The position numbers and the translations under genes were made by a program. A DNA stretch of 64,000 nt from Gracilibacillus orientalis (lineage in GTDB: Bacteria > Bacillota > Bacilli > Bacillales > Amphibacillaceae). Below, one piece after another: positions 47,585 to 57,125 of the stretch. The stretch spans positions 124,001-188,000 of the forward strand of contig NZ_FOTR01000003.1 of NCBI RefSeq assembly GCF_900114645.1. Direction: 5' to 3'. Positions within the stretch are counted from its first letter, which is position 1. Every line of letters begins with the position of its first letter. The notes beneath the pieces were generated by a model. The model was not told the origin of the DNA. It ran no database searches and saw only the letters and a program-made list of their open reading frames with translations.

Positions 47585-48139
47585 TCATTTTTCGGAAACC
47601 AGAATACTTTTCGTTAAATCAAGTGCAGTCTTTTTCACCTTATCTAACTCAAGTATTTGAACCATTGATGTTATTCCCTCTAGTATAATAGATAGTTGCA
47701 CACTAAGTGGTTCGGGACCATGAAGAAGCTTCAGATCATTTTCAATTTTGTTTAAGAGTCTTTTTTTATGTTCTCTACTTATTGAAGCAATTTCTTCGTT
47801 TAAACCTTCGTATTCCTGCTTCGCTCTTAAAAATAAACAACCATTAAAACCATTAGTTTCTATCCAATCAAGGTGTGCTTTAATCAGCGACTCTACATAC
47901 TGATTAATACCATTCTCCCTGTTGATTTTAGCTTCCAACAATTGAAAATATTGTTTTTCTCTTTGAATTAATATTTCTTTGATTACATCTTCCTTCGATT
48001 TGAAATGATAGTACATGGTCATTGTTGCTACTCCTGCTTGCTCCAATATATTTTTTACACCAATTGCATGAAAACCATGCTGATAAAATAATGTCTCAGC
48101 TGTGTTAATTATATCTTGTTTTTTCTGTGATTTTTTCAT
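47585..48139 (-). CDS. TetR-family transcriptional regulator
   Basis: 184 residues from the ATG at 48139, with GGAGG 8 bases upstream; an extension to 48181 runs over its own operator. The helix-turn-helix is DIINTAETLFYQHGFHAIGV, ILEQAGVATMTMYYHFKSKEDV. The C-terminal part is diverse. It lies 106 bases before the MFS gene on the same strand. The identical 14-base motif before both genes points to joint autoregulation and control of the exporter. Confidence 0.92.
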   Translation of the reverse strand: MKKSQKKQDIINTAETLFYQHGFHAIGVKNILEQAGVATMTMYYHFKSKEDVIKEILIQREKQYFQLLEAKINRENGINQYVESLIKAHLDWIETNGFNGCLFLRAKQEYEGLNEEIASISREHKKRLLNKIENDLKLLHGPEPLSVQLSIILEGITSMVQILELDKVKKTALDLTKSILVSEK

Positions 48140-48157
48140 ATAACAACCTCCATACAG

Positions 48158-48171
48158 AACGTTCATTATAA
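48158..48171. promoter_or_regulatory. Candidate TetR operator before its own gene
   Basis: Identical copy of the 14-base motif at 47503; here the core extends to the perfect palindrome GAACGTTC. It lies 18 bases before the TetR start. Confidence 0.7.
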
Positions 48172-48222
48172 ATATTAGCATATCACTTACCTTATAGCAA
48201 GAGTAAACGAATCAAATGCTAT

Positions 48223-48426
48223 AATGAGCCGATCCCTTTGTCCGAATGTGCTAAAGGAGAAAGTCAGATTCAAGGTTTTCTAGATAAGAAGAAGCCTTTT
48301 AGAAGTCGTTTTAAAGTTTACCATACGATGGAAGGACTAGAGATGTTACTTTACTTTTTAATTGAAATTGAGAAAAATACTGGTGTCCAACCTCCGGTTG
48401 TCCTTCGTAAAATTTTAACGTTGTGA
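48223..48426 (+). pseudogene. N-terminal remnant of an IS110-family transposase
   Basis: The frame reads CAKGESQIQGFLDKKK, RSRFKVYHTMEGLEMLLYFL, then TGVQPPVVL before it diverges and stops. This is like the N-terminal DEDD domain of IS110 transposases (D-AK--S, then the hypothetical PPVVLE-TG-Y). The first catalytic Asp reads Glu-Cys and the motif after PPVVL is lost, so it is dead. It abuts the end of the siderophore operon. Confidence 0.6.
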
Positions 48427-48456
48427 AGGTCAGACACCTCAAAAAGTTTTTTTGCT

Positions 48457-50271
48457 CTATCTTACTTTTTCTTGACAAACTAAATATAAAGGATTTCGAA
48501 CTTTTCCAAATTCGGAAGCATGTGGTCGATCATCATCATCACGATATCCATAATCAATCATTCTATTCCGATTTAAGCAAAGTTTTGTAAAACTAGGTCT
48601 TAATAAATCAAATAGTTGGAATCTTTCTTGGAATTCTGGAAAACGTTTTTGATAGTCTACAATAGATTGGCGAAGTTGACTCCAGAACTTTTCTTCATCA
48701 TAGTAGTAATATACATCTAAAATATCGCTTAAGTAACGTAGATGGCAGACAAAAAGCCCGGTAAAAATAAATTGACATAACCCTTCCGCTGGTTCACTGC
48801 GTAAAACTGGCTTTAATTCTTCTGGTAACGATTTTAGTTCAGGAAGTGGTTCATCACTTACATTTACATCATCTACAAAATCTTTTATCGCTAATCTGTG
48901 TGGTGTATGACCCTTTAACACTAATACAGTGTTTTGACCGTGTGGTGAAAAAACGACTCCATATTTAAATAAATAGTGTAATAGTGGAGGTAGCATAACT
49001 TGGAATAATCGATCTATCCATTCTTCAGCTGTCAAGCCAGACCTTTCGATTAATGAAGAAACAAACGGTTTTTCATTATGATCCACATAAAGCAAGGATG
49101 CTAGTGTAATAGCACTTTCCCCTTCATCTAAAAAGGAGTAAATACTCTGTCGCCATATAACTCCCAGCATTTCTAAGTATTGATATGGCGCACCTTGTAA
49201 TTTTTTATAATATGGATGGTCATAGTTTATACTTGCTACTTCACCTGGTAAAATCAAACTACACTCGTCTCGTAAAAATGAATCTTCCTCTTTTATACGA
49301 TGAATATATTGTGTAATCATGGGTGCAATTGCCGTTCGTTCTCCAGGCAGCCCCCTGTAAACTAATGTATTTAAAATACTCATTGGCAACTTCACATGAT
49401 GCTTTATTTTATCAGTAATATTTGCAAAAGTACGAATGGACTGTTGTGGAAGGTAGTAATCCTCCCCATTTCCAAGTGGTACAATCCTTTGTTGTGCTAT
49501 GTCCTCTAGGAAATATTGAATAATCACATTATTCCATTGCCATTCATGTATAGGAAGGAAATAATATTTTGAAGCCTCTAACCCTTCCTCCTTTAATCTT
49601 TCTTTAAACTCTTCTATTTTCTCCTTTCCTAATTCATCGTTCATAAGCGTTTCATAACTTACTCCTGGTACAGATTGAAATTCAGCCAAATCTACATGTG
49701 CTGCTACCCACGCCAGCTTTACTTTCTTCTTTTGTTCCGGTGCATAAGATAGATAGTCTTGATAATCAAATCCGATTCGTCCTTTATTATAGGTGATCCA
49801 TGGATGTCCTTCCATTTCTCCTTCTAATTCCGCATAATCCATATCGGCTAATTCGTCCGAGGTGACCTGTTGCTTTTTTGCTAAAATATGTGCATCGGCT
49901 AACAGCGTATTATTATATTCTTTTATTAAATGTCCTGTAGTTAGAGATGTCATCCCTACTTTTTCTTGAATATCAAGGATAAACTGGATTGGATTCGTTC
50001 CTTTTTCCCAAGTTCCATTCTCAAAACGATGTATTGACTCAGGAAAAATACGATAGCTATCCATTAAACGTTTTTTTCCTTCAAACTGATAGATGACTGC
50101 CTCTTTGGGTTTTAGCTGATAAAGGGGACGATTCTCTTTTTTTAATACGATCTCTGGAAAAATAATATCCTCGTACATGAATTCAGAAATCATTTTTGCT
50201 ACTAACTTCTCACCGACAGCTTCCCAAATCTCTTGCTTTAAAATTTCTTGTACATTATATTGATATTTCAT
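48457..50271 (-). CDS. IucC-type NIS siderophore synthetase (RhbF-like)
   Basis: 604 residues from the ATG at 50271, with AAGGAG 10 bases ahead. GHPWITYNKGRIGF (near 150) is the ATP-binding His/Lys region of the IucA/IucC family, then LPIHEWQWNNVI, QQSIRTFANIT and PHGQNTVLVLKG with the fold's catalytic pocket. The ferric reductase-like C-terminus (CLNRNRMID) follows. It amidates a citrate carboxylate with a hydroxamate amine using ATP; the IucC type usually does the second coupling. It is the last gene of the operon, 102 bases after the hydroxylase. Confidence 0.92.
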   Translation of the reverse strand: MKYQYNVQEILKQEIWEAVGEKLVAKMISEFMYEDIIFPEIVLKKENRPLYQLKPKEAVIYQFEGKKRLMDSYRIFPESIHRFENGTWEKGTNPIQFILDIQEKVGMTSLTTGHLIKEYNNTLLADAHILAKKQQVTSDELADMDYAELEGEMEGHPWITYNKGRIGFDYQDYLSYAPEQKKKVKLAWVAAHVDLAEFQSVPGVSYETLMNDELGKEKIEEFKERLKEEGLEASKYYFLPIHEWQWNNVIIQYFLEDIAQQRIVPLGNGEDYYLPQQSIRTFANITDKIKHHVKLPMSILNTLVYRGLPGERTAIAPMITQYIHRIKEEDSFLRDECSLILPGEVASINYDHPYYKKLQGAPYQYLEMLGVIWRQSIYSFLDEGESAITLASLLYVDHNEKPFVSSLIERSGLTAEEWIDRLFQVMLPPLLHYLFKYGVVFSPHGQNTVLVLKGHTPHRLAIKDFVDDVNVSDEPLPELKSLPEELKPVLRSEPAEGLCQFIFTGLFVCHLRYLSDILDVYYYYDEEKFWSQLRQSIVDYQKRFPEFQERFQLFDLLRPSFTKLCLNRNRMIDYGYRDDDDRPHASEFGKVRNPLYLVCQEKVR

Positions 50272-50373
50272 CTCTTTCACTCTCCTTATATTTACTTTAC
50301 TAGTTAGAAGTGGATTCTCCGTGAATACAAAATAGAAAATACAATAGGAACTGTATCCTTCTTATTGAAGTCA

Positions 50374-51753
50374 TTATTGAACTCCAAACTGTTGAAATAC
50401 ATTACGCTTTCGAACTGGATATACGTCTTCATTTGTGAGCTCATTTATGATGACAGAATTACGATAGGCTCCTAATCCTAAATCCGGTGCCCCTACTCCA
50501 TGGGTGTGCATTTCCCCATTTTGGATAAAAATTTTATTCTGAATCTCTTTCGTTAATCGTAGTTGATAATTTTGTTCGACCTGATACCTCCCTTTGTCAT
50601 CCCATTGAATAAGAGATTGAAGGTTCGAAAGGAAAGAAGGAATGAAGTGCTTGTAGCCAGTTGCTGCAATGACAATTTCACTCTCATGTTCAAAAGATTG
50701 ATGTTGTTCTAGATGTCGGCATGATAATTGATATTTACTCTTATCACCTGAATCATTCATTTGTTTTATATCTTCTATTTCCGTTTTAGCAAGTAATCGA
50801 ACTGGTGGATTCTCTCCACCAATTGAGTACTCATACAGCGCATCATAAATATCTGTAATCGTTGTTGCACTTATTCCTTTATACAATAAGTCCTGCTTCG
50901 GAAGCATCTGATCCTTTTGTTCCTGATTCAATTGATAGAAATACTCCGTGTGGTCTGGTGAAAAATGCTCTAACCCCAGCTTCGAATATTCCATTGGAAA
51001 AAATCCTTTTGAACGGGTGAACCAATCAAGCCGGTATCCATATATTCGTTGTTCCTTCAAAAGCTCAAGAAATACTTCAGCAGCACTCTGACCTGAGCCA
51101 ATCACCGTAACCGAATCTGTCTGCCTACTTCGCTCTCTTTTATGTAAAAAGTCTGCTGAATGAAAAACATCTGCTGAAGAATGAGATGTAAAGCAATCAG
51201 GCAGATATGGAACACTACCAACACCAAATACAAGATGACGAGTAAAATAGAATTGCTTTTCGCCTGACTGAATCTCTTCCACTTCTACTTTAAAATAGCC
51301 CTCATCTGTATTTACGTTTTTTTCATACCTAGCGACCTCATGTAGGTTTGTTTGCCATTCAATACTTATAACTCGCTGACCAAAGCAGCAATTTGTTAGC
51401 TGCTTGGACACCCATCCGCAATAATGATTGTATTCCCGCCTAGGAATTAAGAATCTTTCAAGAAAATAAAATTTATATAAGCGATCATGTTCATGTAAAT
51501 AATTTAAATAACTAAACCGACTTTTGGGATTCGCCATAGTTACCACATCAGCTAAAAAGGGGACTTGTAAAGTGGTATCTTCAATTAAAAGTCCACCATG
51601 CCATTCAAAATAAGGTTTTTGATCGAAAAAGAAAGCGTCTAGATCTTCTATTTCATCTGTTAAGGCAGCAAGACCTAGATTAAAAGGACCTATTCCAATT
51701 CCGATAACATCATACATGTGGTTGGTTATTGGATATATGTTGGATGAAGTCAC
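50374..51753 (-). CDS. N-hydroxylating flavin monooxygenase (IucD/RhbE-like)
   Basis: 459 residues; GTG start with AAGGAGG 10 bases ahead. FAD motif VIGIGIGPFNLGLAAL (about 16-31), DQKPYFEWHGGLLIED, NADPH motif VTVIGSGQSAAEVFLEL and the C-terminal ATGYKH of class B monooxygenases. It hydroxylates the primary amine of a diamine (or lysine/ornithine) as the first step of hydroxamate formation. Overlaps the acetyltransferase gene by 44 bases. Confidence 0.93.
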   Translation of the reverse strand: MTSSNIYPITNHMYDVIGIGIGPFNLGLAALTDEIEDLDAFFFDQKPYFEWHGGLLIEDTTLQVPFLADVVTMANPKSRFSYLNYLHEHDRLYKFYFLERFLIPRREYNHYCGWVSKQLTNCCFGQRVISIEWQTNLHEVARYEKNVNTDEGYFKVEVEEIQSGEKQFYFTRHLVFGVGSVPYLPDCFTSHSSADVFHSADFLHKRERSRQTDSVTVIGSGQSAAEVFLELLKEQRIYGYRLDWFTRSKGFFPMEYSKLGLEHFSPDHTEYFYQLNQEQKDQMLPKQDLLYKGISATTITDIYDALYEYSIGGENPPVRLLAKTEIEDIKQMNDSGDKSKYQLSCRHLEQHQSFEHESEIVIAATGYKHFIPSFLSNLQSLIQWDDKGRYQVEQNYQLRLTKEIQNKIFIQNGEMHTHGVGAPDLGLGAYRNSVIINELTNEDVYPVRKRNVFQQFGVQ

Positions 51754-52327
51754 TATTCTTAAACCTCCTTACAAACGTGTCACGATGACAACTCATGAGT
51801 AAACCCCGTTTATCTGGTAAATCAATTTCTTTTTGCTGTTTAAACCCACATTGTTCAAAAATATGGATCATTTTTTTATTACGAATATCTGGCTCTGCCA
51901 CTACTTTCTCAGTTTGAACATGTTCAAACCGAAAAACCATCATTGCTCTTAATAAAGGGAGAGCTAAGCCTTTTCCTAAATATGATTCTGGACCAAAAAG
52001 CAAATGGATCCCCTGATCCTTTTTTTCTACATCGTAGTAGTTTGCAATTACGTCACCTTTAGCCCAGTAGGCCTCCCAATAACTCATTGGTTCTCCATCT
52101 AAATAACCGATATATAATGTTTGATGCTGATCATCTAAAATCTCCTTTAAATGGTTTTCATATACATCTATTGAAAAGTTTTGATTCCAAAATGGAATAA
52201 CATGTGATTGATGGTGCCAACGATGGAGTCGGTTAAGATCCTCCTCCAGTGTAACTTTTCGAAATGAAATAGCCGAATCTATTTCTTGATCGTAGACACT
52301 AAAATCAAAGTCTCTAGTACTTTTCAT
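51710..52327 (-). CDS. GNAT-type siderophore acyltransferase (IucB/RhbD-like)
   Basis: 205 residues from the ATG at 52327, after AAGGAG that is inside the 3' end of the synthetase gene, which it overlaps by 14 bases. The AlcB/IucB pattern shows in LHRWHHQSHVIPFWNQNF, PMSYWEAYWAKGD and GPESYLGKGLALPLLRAMM, then VVAEPDIRNKKMIHIFEQCGF. It transfers an acetyl (or succinyl) group to the N-hydroxy diamine. Confidence 0.92.
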   Translation of the reverse strand: MKSTRDFDFSVYDQEIDSAISFRKVTLEEDLNRLHRWHHQSHVIPFWNQNFSIDVYENHLKEILDDQHQTLYIGYLDGEPMSYWEAYWAKGDVIANYYDVEKKDQGIHLLFGPESYLGKGLALPLLRAMMVFRFEHVQTEKVVAEPDIRNKKMIHIFEQCGFKQQKEIDLPDKRGLLMSCHRDTFVRRFKNSDFIQHISNNQPHV

Positions 52328-54125
52328 TTGTATCCAGCTCCTTTTGACACAAGGGATTATCAATTTGAATATAGACAGATTGGGTTTCAAGCGAACCTGT
52401 TAATTCATCCATATCATAAAAACGTGTAAGCAAGTTGGCTTTGCAGGGCAGCTTTCGTTGAGATAATAGACTTGAAATTAATGTAGATGAACTATGATCA
52501 GGCACTTTCATAGCATGAAGTGCTTTTCTTACTTCCTCCAATAGGATCATTTCATCTATTAATCCCCCTGCTCCAAACGCATTAATGACCCCAAACAAAT
52601 GATTAAAGAAGAAATAATAACATAAACGCTCATCGGCAATGCTATCCAAGCAAATGGTATGACTTTTCTCACTAATACCAGGTAAAATTTCATTTAGACG
52701 TTGATGATAGGATTGACAAAAGTAATAGCCTTGATTATCACGATAGAAAAATTGGTCTGGATAACCACTTTTTAACTGAATAACACTGTTTTGCTGGTGA
52801 GCTTCAACCGCAATTCCATAGTTTAAGTACAACCACATAATTGGATTTAAAGAAATATTAAGGTAACTCCTAAACCAATCCAAACTTACCTCTTCAGTAG
52901 AACGCCCTTCATTTTCTGCTAATTGCTTAATGATTTCTGCTAAGCGTGATGAATGTCCCTTAACTGAATCCTGACAAAGTGCAGCAAGTGGTGTAGCATT
53001 CAATGCCTTTTCGTGTTTAAAAGGATTCTCCCTAAAAATAACTTCAAAACCAGATTCCTTTTCACCATCAATATCAACCGTAATAAAAGAAGGATCACAA
53101 ATAATTTGAAAATTCGGGTGTTCTTCCCTAAGTTTTCTACCAACCCTTCCTTCCATAAGCTTCTTAACCTCCACCCCTCTCTCTAACTCCATATATTTAT
53201 TTGCACGTACAGAGTTGGTTACTTTTACATTTAATGAAAATTTCAGCATAAAGTTCGCTTCTGGATGATACACCGTTCGTAAAGATGAAGTCGGAAAATA
53301 ACAACGACCGTGTTGCCCAAGACTTTGAATTAACCCTTTTCCCATAAGCTCTTTCACTCTAGGCTTTTTCATTAAAAATTTAGCCTGCCAAGGGTGAATT
53401 GGAATTATTTTATAATTTCCATCTTCTTGACTAAACATAAGCTTAAATTCATCTGATATAGATGGGTCCTCCATCACTTGCTGTTTCACGATTTCTGATG
53501 CTGTAAGCTTTAAGGCTGAACCTTGTTTTACAATAGAGGTATGAACTCGGAAGTAATGAAGCGAAAATTCCCCTTTTAATTCAGGTGAATAATGTGGGGC
53601 ATCCCACTCTGAAATACCTTGACGACTTTTAGGTGTTGGATGCATTAAATGACCAAATAATAATGCTTGCTCTGCATCAATGAAGTTCATATCCATATCA
53701 TATAAATGTTTTATATCTGGATATCTTTCCGTAATATACTGTTCAATGTTTTGGCAGCTTAACATGACTCGCATCATTAATTCTTCTTGGTTTACCGTTC
53801 CATTCTGTTCATTCGATTCTATTAATTGTTTCGTAATAAGATTAACTAATGTAATATAATCGACTTCCAATAGCTTCCCACTGTTCCCTGAATAATAAAT
53901 AGGAAATGAAAATAAATGTCGACCTGTTACAGACCAATAAGCAAGTGGAATATATAAATGAATTCCAAGTAGAGGTAATTCACAAAAAATAAGTGATTTT
54001 TCTTGTGTTTTACCTACTAAAATCTCAGGTACTTCATCCAATAGTTGAAAATTTTGAGTTTCTCTTAAATAGCAATTTAAAAAGCTTTGGATTGTGGCAT
54101 GTTCGGCAATTTGTTTCTTCTTCAT
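52314..54125 (-). CDS. IucA-type NIS siderophore synthetase (RhbC-like)
   Basis: 603 residues from the ATG at 54125; GGAGGAG is in the end of the decarboxylase gene. FGHLMHPTPKSRQG (near 170) is the family ATP-binding motif, IIPIHPWQAKFLM, TSSLRTVYHPEANFMLKFSLN and VEAHQQNSVIQLKSG complete the pocket. It should attach the first hydroxamate arm to citrate. It differs clearly from the IucC-type enzyme at the end of the operon, as in rhizobactin and aerobactin loci. Confidence 0.92.
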   Translation of the reverse strand: MKKKQIAEHATIQSFLNCYLRETQNFQLLDEVPEILVGKTQEKSLIFCELPLLGIHLYIPLAYWSVTGRHLFSFPIYYSGNSGKLLEVDYITLVNLITKQLIESNEQNGTVNQEELMMRVMLSCQNIEQYITERYPDIKHLYDMDMNFIDAEQALLFGHLMHPTPKSRQGISEWDAPHYSPELKGEFSLHYFRVHTSIVKQGSALKLTASEIVKQQVMEDPSISDEFKLMFSQEDGNYKIIPIHPWQAKFLMKKPRVKELMGKGLIQSLGQHGRCYFPTSSLRTVYHPEANFMLKFSLNVKVTNSVRANKYMELERGVEVKKLMEGRVGRKLREEHPNFQIICDPSFITVDIDGEKESGFEVIFRENPFKHEKALNATPLAALCQDSVKGHSSRLAEIIKQLAENEGRSTEEVSLDWFRSYLNISLNPIMWLYLNYGIAVEAHQQNSVIQLKSGYPDQFFYRDNQGYYFCQSYHQRLNEILPGISEKSHTICLDSIADERLCYYFFFNHLFGVINAFGAGGLIDEMILLEEVRKALHAMKVPDHSSSTLISSLLSQRKLPCKANLLTRFYDMDELTGSLETQSVYIQIDNPLCQKELDTNEKY

Positions 54126-54129
54126 ACTT

Positions 54130-55659
54130 TTACACTCCTCCATTTTGATAACATTGATATCCTATTTTCTTGACTTGCGATAAAATAGATTGAATGTCTT
54201 TGAGTGTCGTTCGTGGGTTAAGTAAAGTTAATTTCAAGTAAATACATCCATTAACTCGGGTTCTAGCCAAAATAGCATGACCTTGTGATAGTAATTTTGA
54301 TCGAATGATAGTATTGATTTTATTTACTACATTCTCATCATAACTATGATTTGCATAACGAAATACAATTGCATTTAGTTCAGGCTGATTCATCAATTCT
54401 AGCTCTATATCTTGTTCAATTAACCCTGCAGTATCATGAGCTAAATCTATCGTGTAATCAATCATATCAGCGAACGTTTTTCGACCTAATGCTTGTAGAG
54501 ACATAAATAATTTCAAAGAATCGAAGCGACGAGTGGTTTGTATCGATTTCGTAACCAAATTAGGAATACCTGTTTCTTCGTCATCTTCTGGGTTTAAATA
54601 ATCTGCATTCAATTTAATAAAGTTAAAGTTTGATTGATCCTTTACAAGAAATGCACCACAACTAATAGGTTGATAAAATAACTTATGAAAATCAACGGTA
54701 ATAGAATCTCCTAAGTGAATGCCATTTAACTTTTCCTTATGACGATCACTTAATATAAGAGCACCACCATAGGCTGCATCGATATGAAACCACATTTGAT
54801 GTGCCTGTACACGATTGGCTAATTCATTAAGTGGATCGATGCTACCAAAATCAGTCGTCCCCGCTGTAGCTACCAATGCAAAAGGTAATAAATTCTCTTC
54901 CTTTACTTCTTTTAAACGATGATCTAAATCGCTTAAGCATATTCGATGTTGATGATCTGTTTCTAATGGAATAACCGCTTGCTCTCCTAAACCTAGTAAA
55001 AAGGCGGATTGTCTTACTGTAAAATGAGCATCCTTAGAACAAAAAATTCTTAACCGATTAGCCTCAGGTGGTAATCCTTGCTCTTGTGCATTCCAGTTTA
55101 ATTGCTTGTAAAGATAACGATCACGAGCCAATAGTAATCCCATAAAATTGGATTGTGTGCCTCCACTCGTGAATACACCGTCTGCTTGTTCAGTTTGAAG
55201 GAACATTTGAGATAACCAATGGATCACTTTTTGCTCTAACACCGTTGCGGCAGAGCTTTGATCCCATGAATCCATGGATTGATTTGTCCCACTGATCATT
55301 ACCTCAGCAGCAAGAGCTATACTTAATGGTGGGCAATGAAGGTGAGCGATGCAAGAAGGATTGGTCACCGCAATAGAATGCTTTAATATAACCTCCCCAA
55401 TGTCATTAATTAGTTCACTCATATTCCTTGGTTTTTCTGGAACAGTCTCACTAAATGTTTTATTTAAAAGTGCTTTGAGCTCACGATGTGAAAAGCCACT
55501 ATATGGCTTTTTACTCTTTGAAAAGTTATGAACTAAAGCCATTTGTGTTTGCTGCATCAATTGCTGATAGAGAGCAATGCTTTCTTCACTTTCATGTAAA
55601 AAATAAGGATCGTAATTTTTGGCTATTTCACTTGGGGCTACATGGGCATTGGTTGCCAT
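54130..55659 (-). CDS. PLP-dependent decarboxylase (RhbB-like, diaminobutyrate or lysine)
   Basis: 509 residues from the ATG at 55659, with AGGAGG 8 bases before. Group II decarboxylase signs: VFTSGGTQSNFMGLLLARD, FHIDAAYGGALILSD and SITVDFHKLFYQP, with the PLP lysine after DFH. In rhizobactin and schizokinen loci this enzyme decarboxylates L-2,4-diaminobutyrate to 1,3-diaminopropane; related enzymes use lysine to give cadaverine. First gene of the operon. No aminotransferase (rhbA) gene precedes it. The Fur boxes are 130-195 bases upstream. Confidence 0.9.
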   Translation of the reverse strand: MATNAHVAPSEIAKNYDPYFLHESEESIALYQQLMQQTQMALVHNFSKSKKPYSGFSHRELKALLNKTFSETVPEKPRNMSELINDIGEVILKHSIAVTNPSCIAHLHCPPLSIALAAEVMISGTNQSMDSWDQSSAATVLEQKVIHWLSQMFLQTEQADGVFTSGGTQSNFMGLLLARDRYLYKQLNWNAQEQGLPPEANRLRIFCSKDAHFTVRQSAFLLGLGEQAVIPLETDHQHRICLSDLDHRLKEVKEENLLPFALVATAGTTDFGSIDPLNELANRVQAHQMWFHIDAAYGGALILSDRHKEKLNGIHLGDSITVDFHKLFYQPISCGAFLVKDQSNFNFIKLNADYLNPEDDEETGIPNLVTKSIQTTRRFDSLKLFMSLQALGRKTFADMIDYTIDLAHDTAGLIEQDIELELMNQPELNAIVFRYANHSYDENVVNKINTIIRSKLLSQGHAILARTRVNGCIYLKLTLLNPRTTLKDIQSILSQVKKIGYQCYQNGGV

Positions 55660-55787
55660 ATTCCACACCTCCTGTAATAAATGATTGTTTGTTATATCTG
55701 CTTCCGTTTGCTTAATGGCTACTGAGAGTAAAATACAACTACACTGCCATTGGTTGTTTTTGGGTCTTTGAGATAAAACTCTTTAAC

Positions 55788-55853
55788 AGATAATGATAAT
55801 CAATTTCAATTGTTCCTCAAAGCTAATTCTAATGATAATGATAATCATTGTCA
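55788..55853 (-). promoter_or_regulatory. Tandem Fur boxes of the siderophore operon
   Basis: AGATAATGATAATCAATTTC near 55788 and TGATAATGATAATCATTG near 55833 match the Bacillus Fur target TGATAATNATTATCA in overlapping 7-1-7 pattern. They lie in the 528-base gap before the decarboxylase gene, so iron repression is expected. No other gene is in the gap; the repeat at 56004-56085 is noted separately. Confidence 0.9.
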
Positions 55854-56003
55854 ATAATGTTTTTGTTTGTTCTATTAATTTGTTTAAAAACCATTAATTG
55901 GAATATTAGAACAGTGAGAGGTTAGACTTTCTGTTATACTTATCACTTTCCTGAAACTGTAATAAAAAATTAGGTAAATTTAATCAAGAGTGTTTTGCTT
56001 GAA

Positions 56004-56085
56004 AAGGTTCGATAAATCAAAGAAGTTAAATGGGGGATAACGGACGCTAAGACCCTGATAAATTTCACTAACCATCAGTGGGGTC
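56004..56085 (+). repeat. Dispersed structured intergenic repeat, copy B
   Basis: Plus-strand 82 bases matching the reverse complement of 21281-21363. Shared blocks include AGGTTCGA, TAAATCAAA, TGGGGGATAACGGACGCTAA, ACCCTGATAAATTT and CAGTG. Only a few substitutions and one or two gaps separate the copies. It lies upstream of the epimerase gene, beside the Fur-controlled region. Confidence 0.75.
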
Positions 56086-56196
56086 AACCAAAGCCATTTT
56101 GTCTTTTTAAATGAAAATGGAGTAAATCTGCTTGATCATGTATCTTCACTCAGAAAAGAGCTAGACTACTTATAAGAAAGATCAGAAAGGACTCTG

Positions 56197-56952
56197 ATGA
56201 TAATGAAGAAAATCACGATCATTGGCGGATCAGGAACAGTTGGTGACATCTTGTTTGAAAGATTACAAAACAGCTATGATGTGCTAATTCTCGATAAAAA
56301 TATCAAGAGTAACACAGAAAGGCAACGCTATGTAGATGCTACTAATTTTCAACAGTTAGCCTCTGAAATCCCAAAAGATTCAGATGTTATCATAAACTTG
56401 CTCCGAATTGATACTTCTCATGCCATTGAACCGGCAGAAGTGTTTGATCAGATGACAGATGTCTTCTTCAAAGCGTCTTATTATATCATGTTAATTGCCT
56501 CGAAACGCAACATACCGAAAGTCATCTTTGCAAGTAGTAATCATGTTTCAGATTATTATGAGGAAAATGGTTATTCCAAATTGGGACGTGAAATTACAAC
56601 GAATGATTATCCTTATCCCAAGGGACTATACGGTGTGTTGAAAATTGCTTCCGAACAAGCCGGCTTTATTTTTTCTTTAAATACAGACTTATCTATCATT
56701 AACATAAGAATTGGTTCTGTTCCGGATGAAGAAGACACAGATGCTTTAAAAAAGAACGACCGGTTATCAAGAACCTTACTTTCAAAAGAGGATCTTGTCG
56801 AGCTTTTTTCAAAGGCAATCGAAGCAAAAGTGAACTTCGGAACTTATTACGGTGTATCCAATAATACTGAAAAACCGTGGGATCTATCGAATGCCATAGA
56901 CGAACTTGGATATGCTCCCCAAAAGAATACAGATGAAATAGCTGAAGAATAA
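56197..56952 (+). CDS. NAD(P)-dependent sugar epimerase/dehydrogenase (extended SDR)
   Basis: 251 residues. The GxxGxxG loop is IIGGSGTVGDILFE (about 7-20); IFASSNHVSDYY gives the catalytic serine region, and YPKGLYGVLKIASE carries YxxxK (Tyr-Gly-Val-Leu-Lys). The form is that of uronate dehydrogenase-like short epimerases; NDYPYPKGLYG is like that group. Start: AGAAAGGAC lies before the tandem ATG. Transcribed alone and followed by a strong terminator. Substrate uncertain. Confidence 0.8.
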   Translation: MIMKKITIIGGSGTVGDILFERLQNSYDVLILDKNIKSNTERQRYVDATNFQQLASEIPKDSDVIINLLRIDTSHAIEPAEVFDQMTDVFFKASYYIMLIASKRNIPKVIFASSNHVSDYYEENGYSKLGREITTNDYPYPKGLYGVLKIASEQAGFIFSLNTDLSIINIRIGSVPDEEDTDALKKNDRLSRTLLSKEDLVELFSKAIEAKVNFGTYYGVSNNTEKPWDLSNAIDELGYAPQKNTDEIAEE

Positions 56953-56995
56953 AAGCAATTGATTAAAATGTCATTCATTAATATCGCCCACAAAT

Positions 56996-57031
56996 AACCC
57001 ACCCGGAACTTGGAAGGTAAACGGGTGGGTT
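56996..57031 (+). terminator. Terminator after the epimerase gene
   Basis: AACCCACCCG (56996-57005) pairs perfectly with CGGGTGGGTT (57022-57031), followed by T-rich sequence, 44 bases after the stop. Confidence 0.88.
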
Positions 57032-57074
57032 AATTACTTTTTTATTTAATATATTCTTCACAGTTTTCTTTATC

Positions 57075-57122
57075 AAGTGAGATTTCCGTCAGCGAGGGTT
57101 TTATGGACGATTAGCATCGTAT
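57075..57122 (-). repeat. Dispersed repeat, short copy C
   Basis: On the minus strand: ATGCTAATCGTCC then TAAAACCC, and GAAATCTCACTT at the other end. These correspond to the two outer ends of copy A (21250-21394), joined with the middle missing. It abuts the fucI stop and may help end that transcript. Confidence 0.65.
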
Positions 57123-57125
57123 ACA

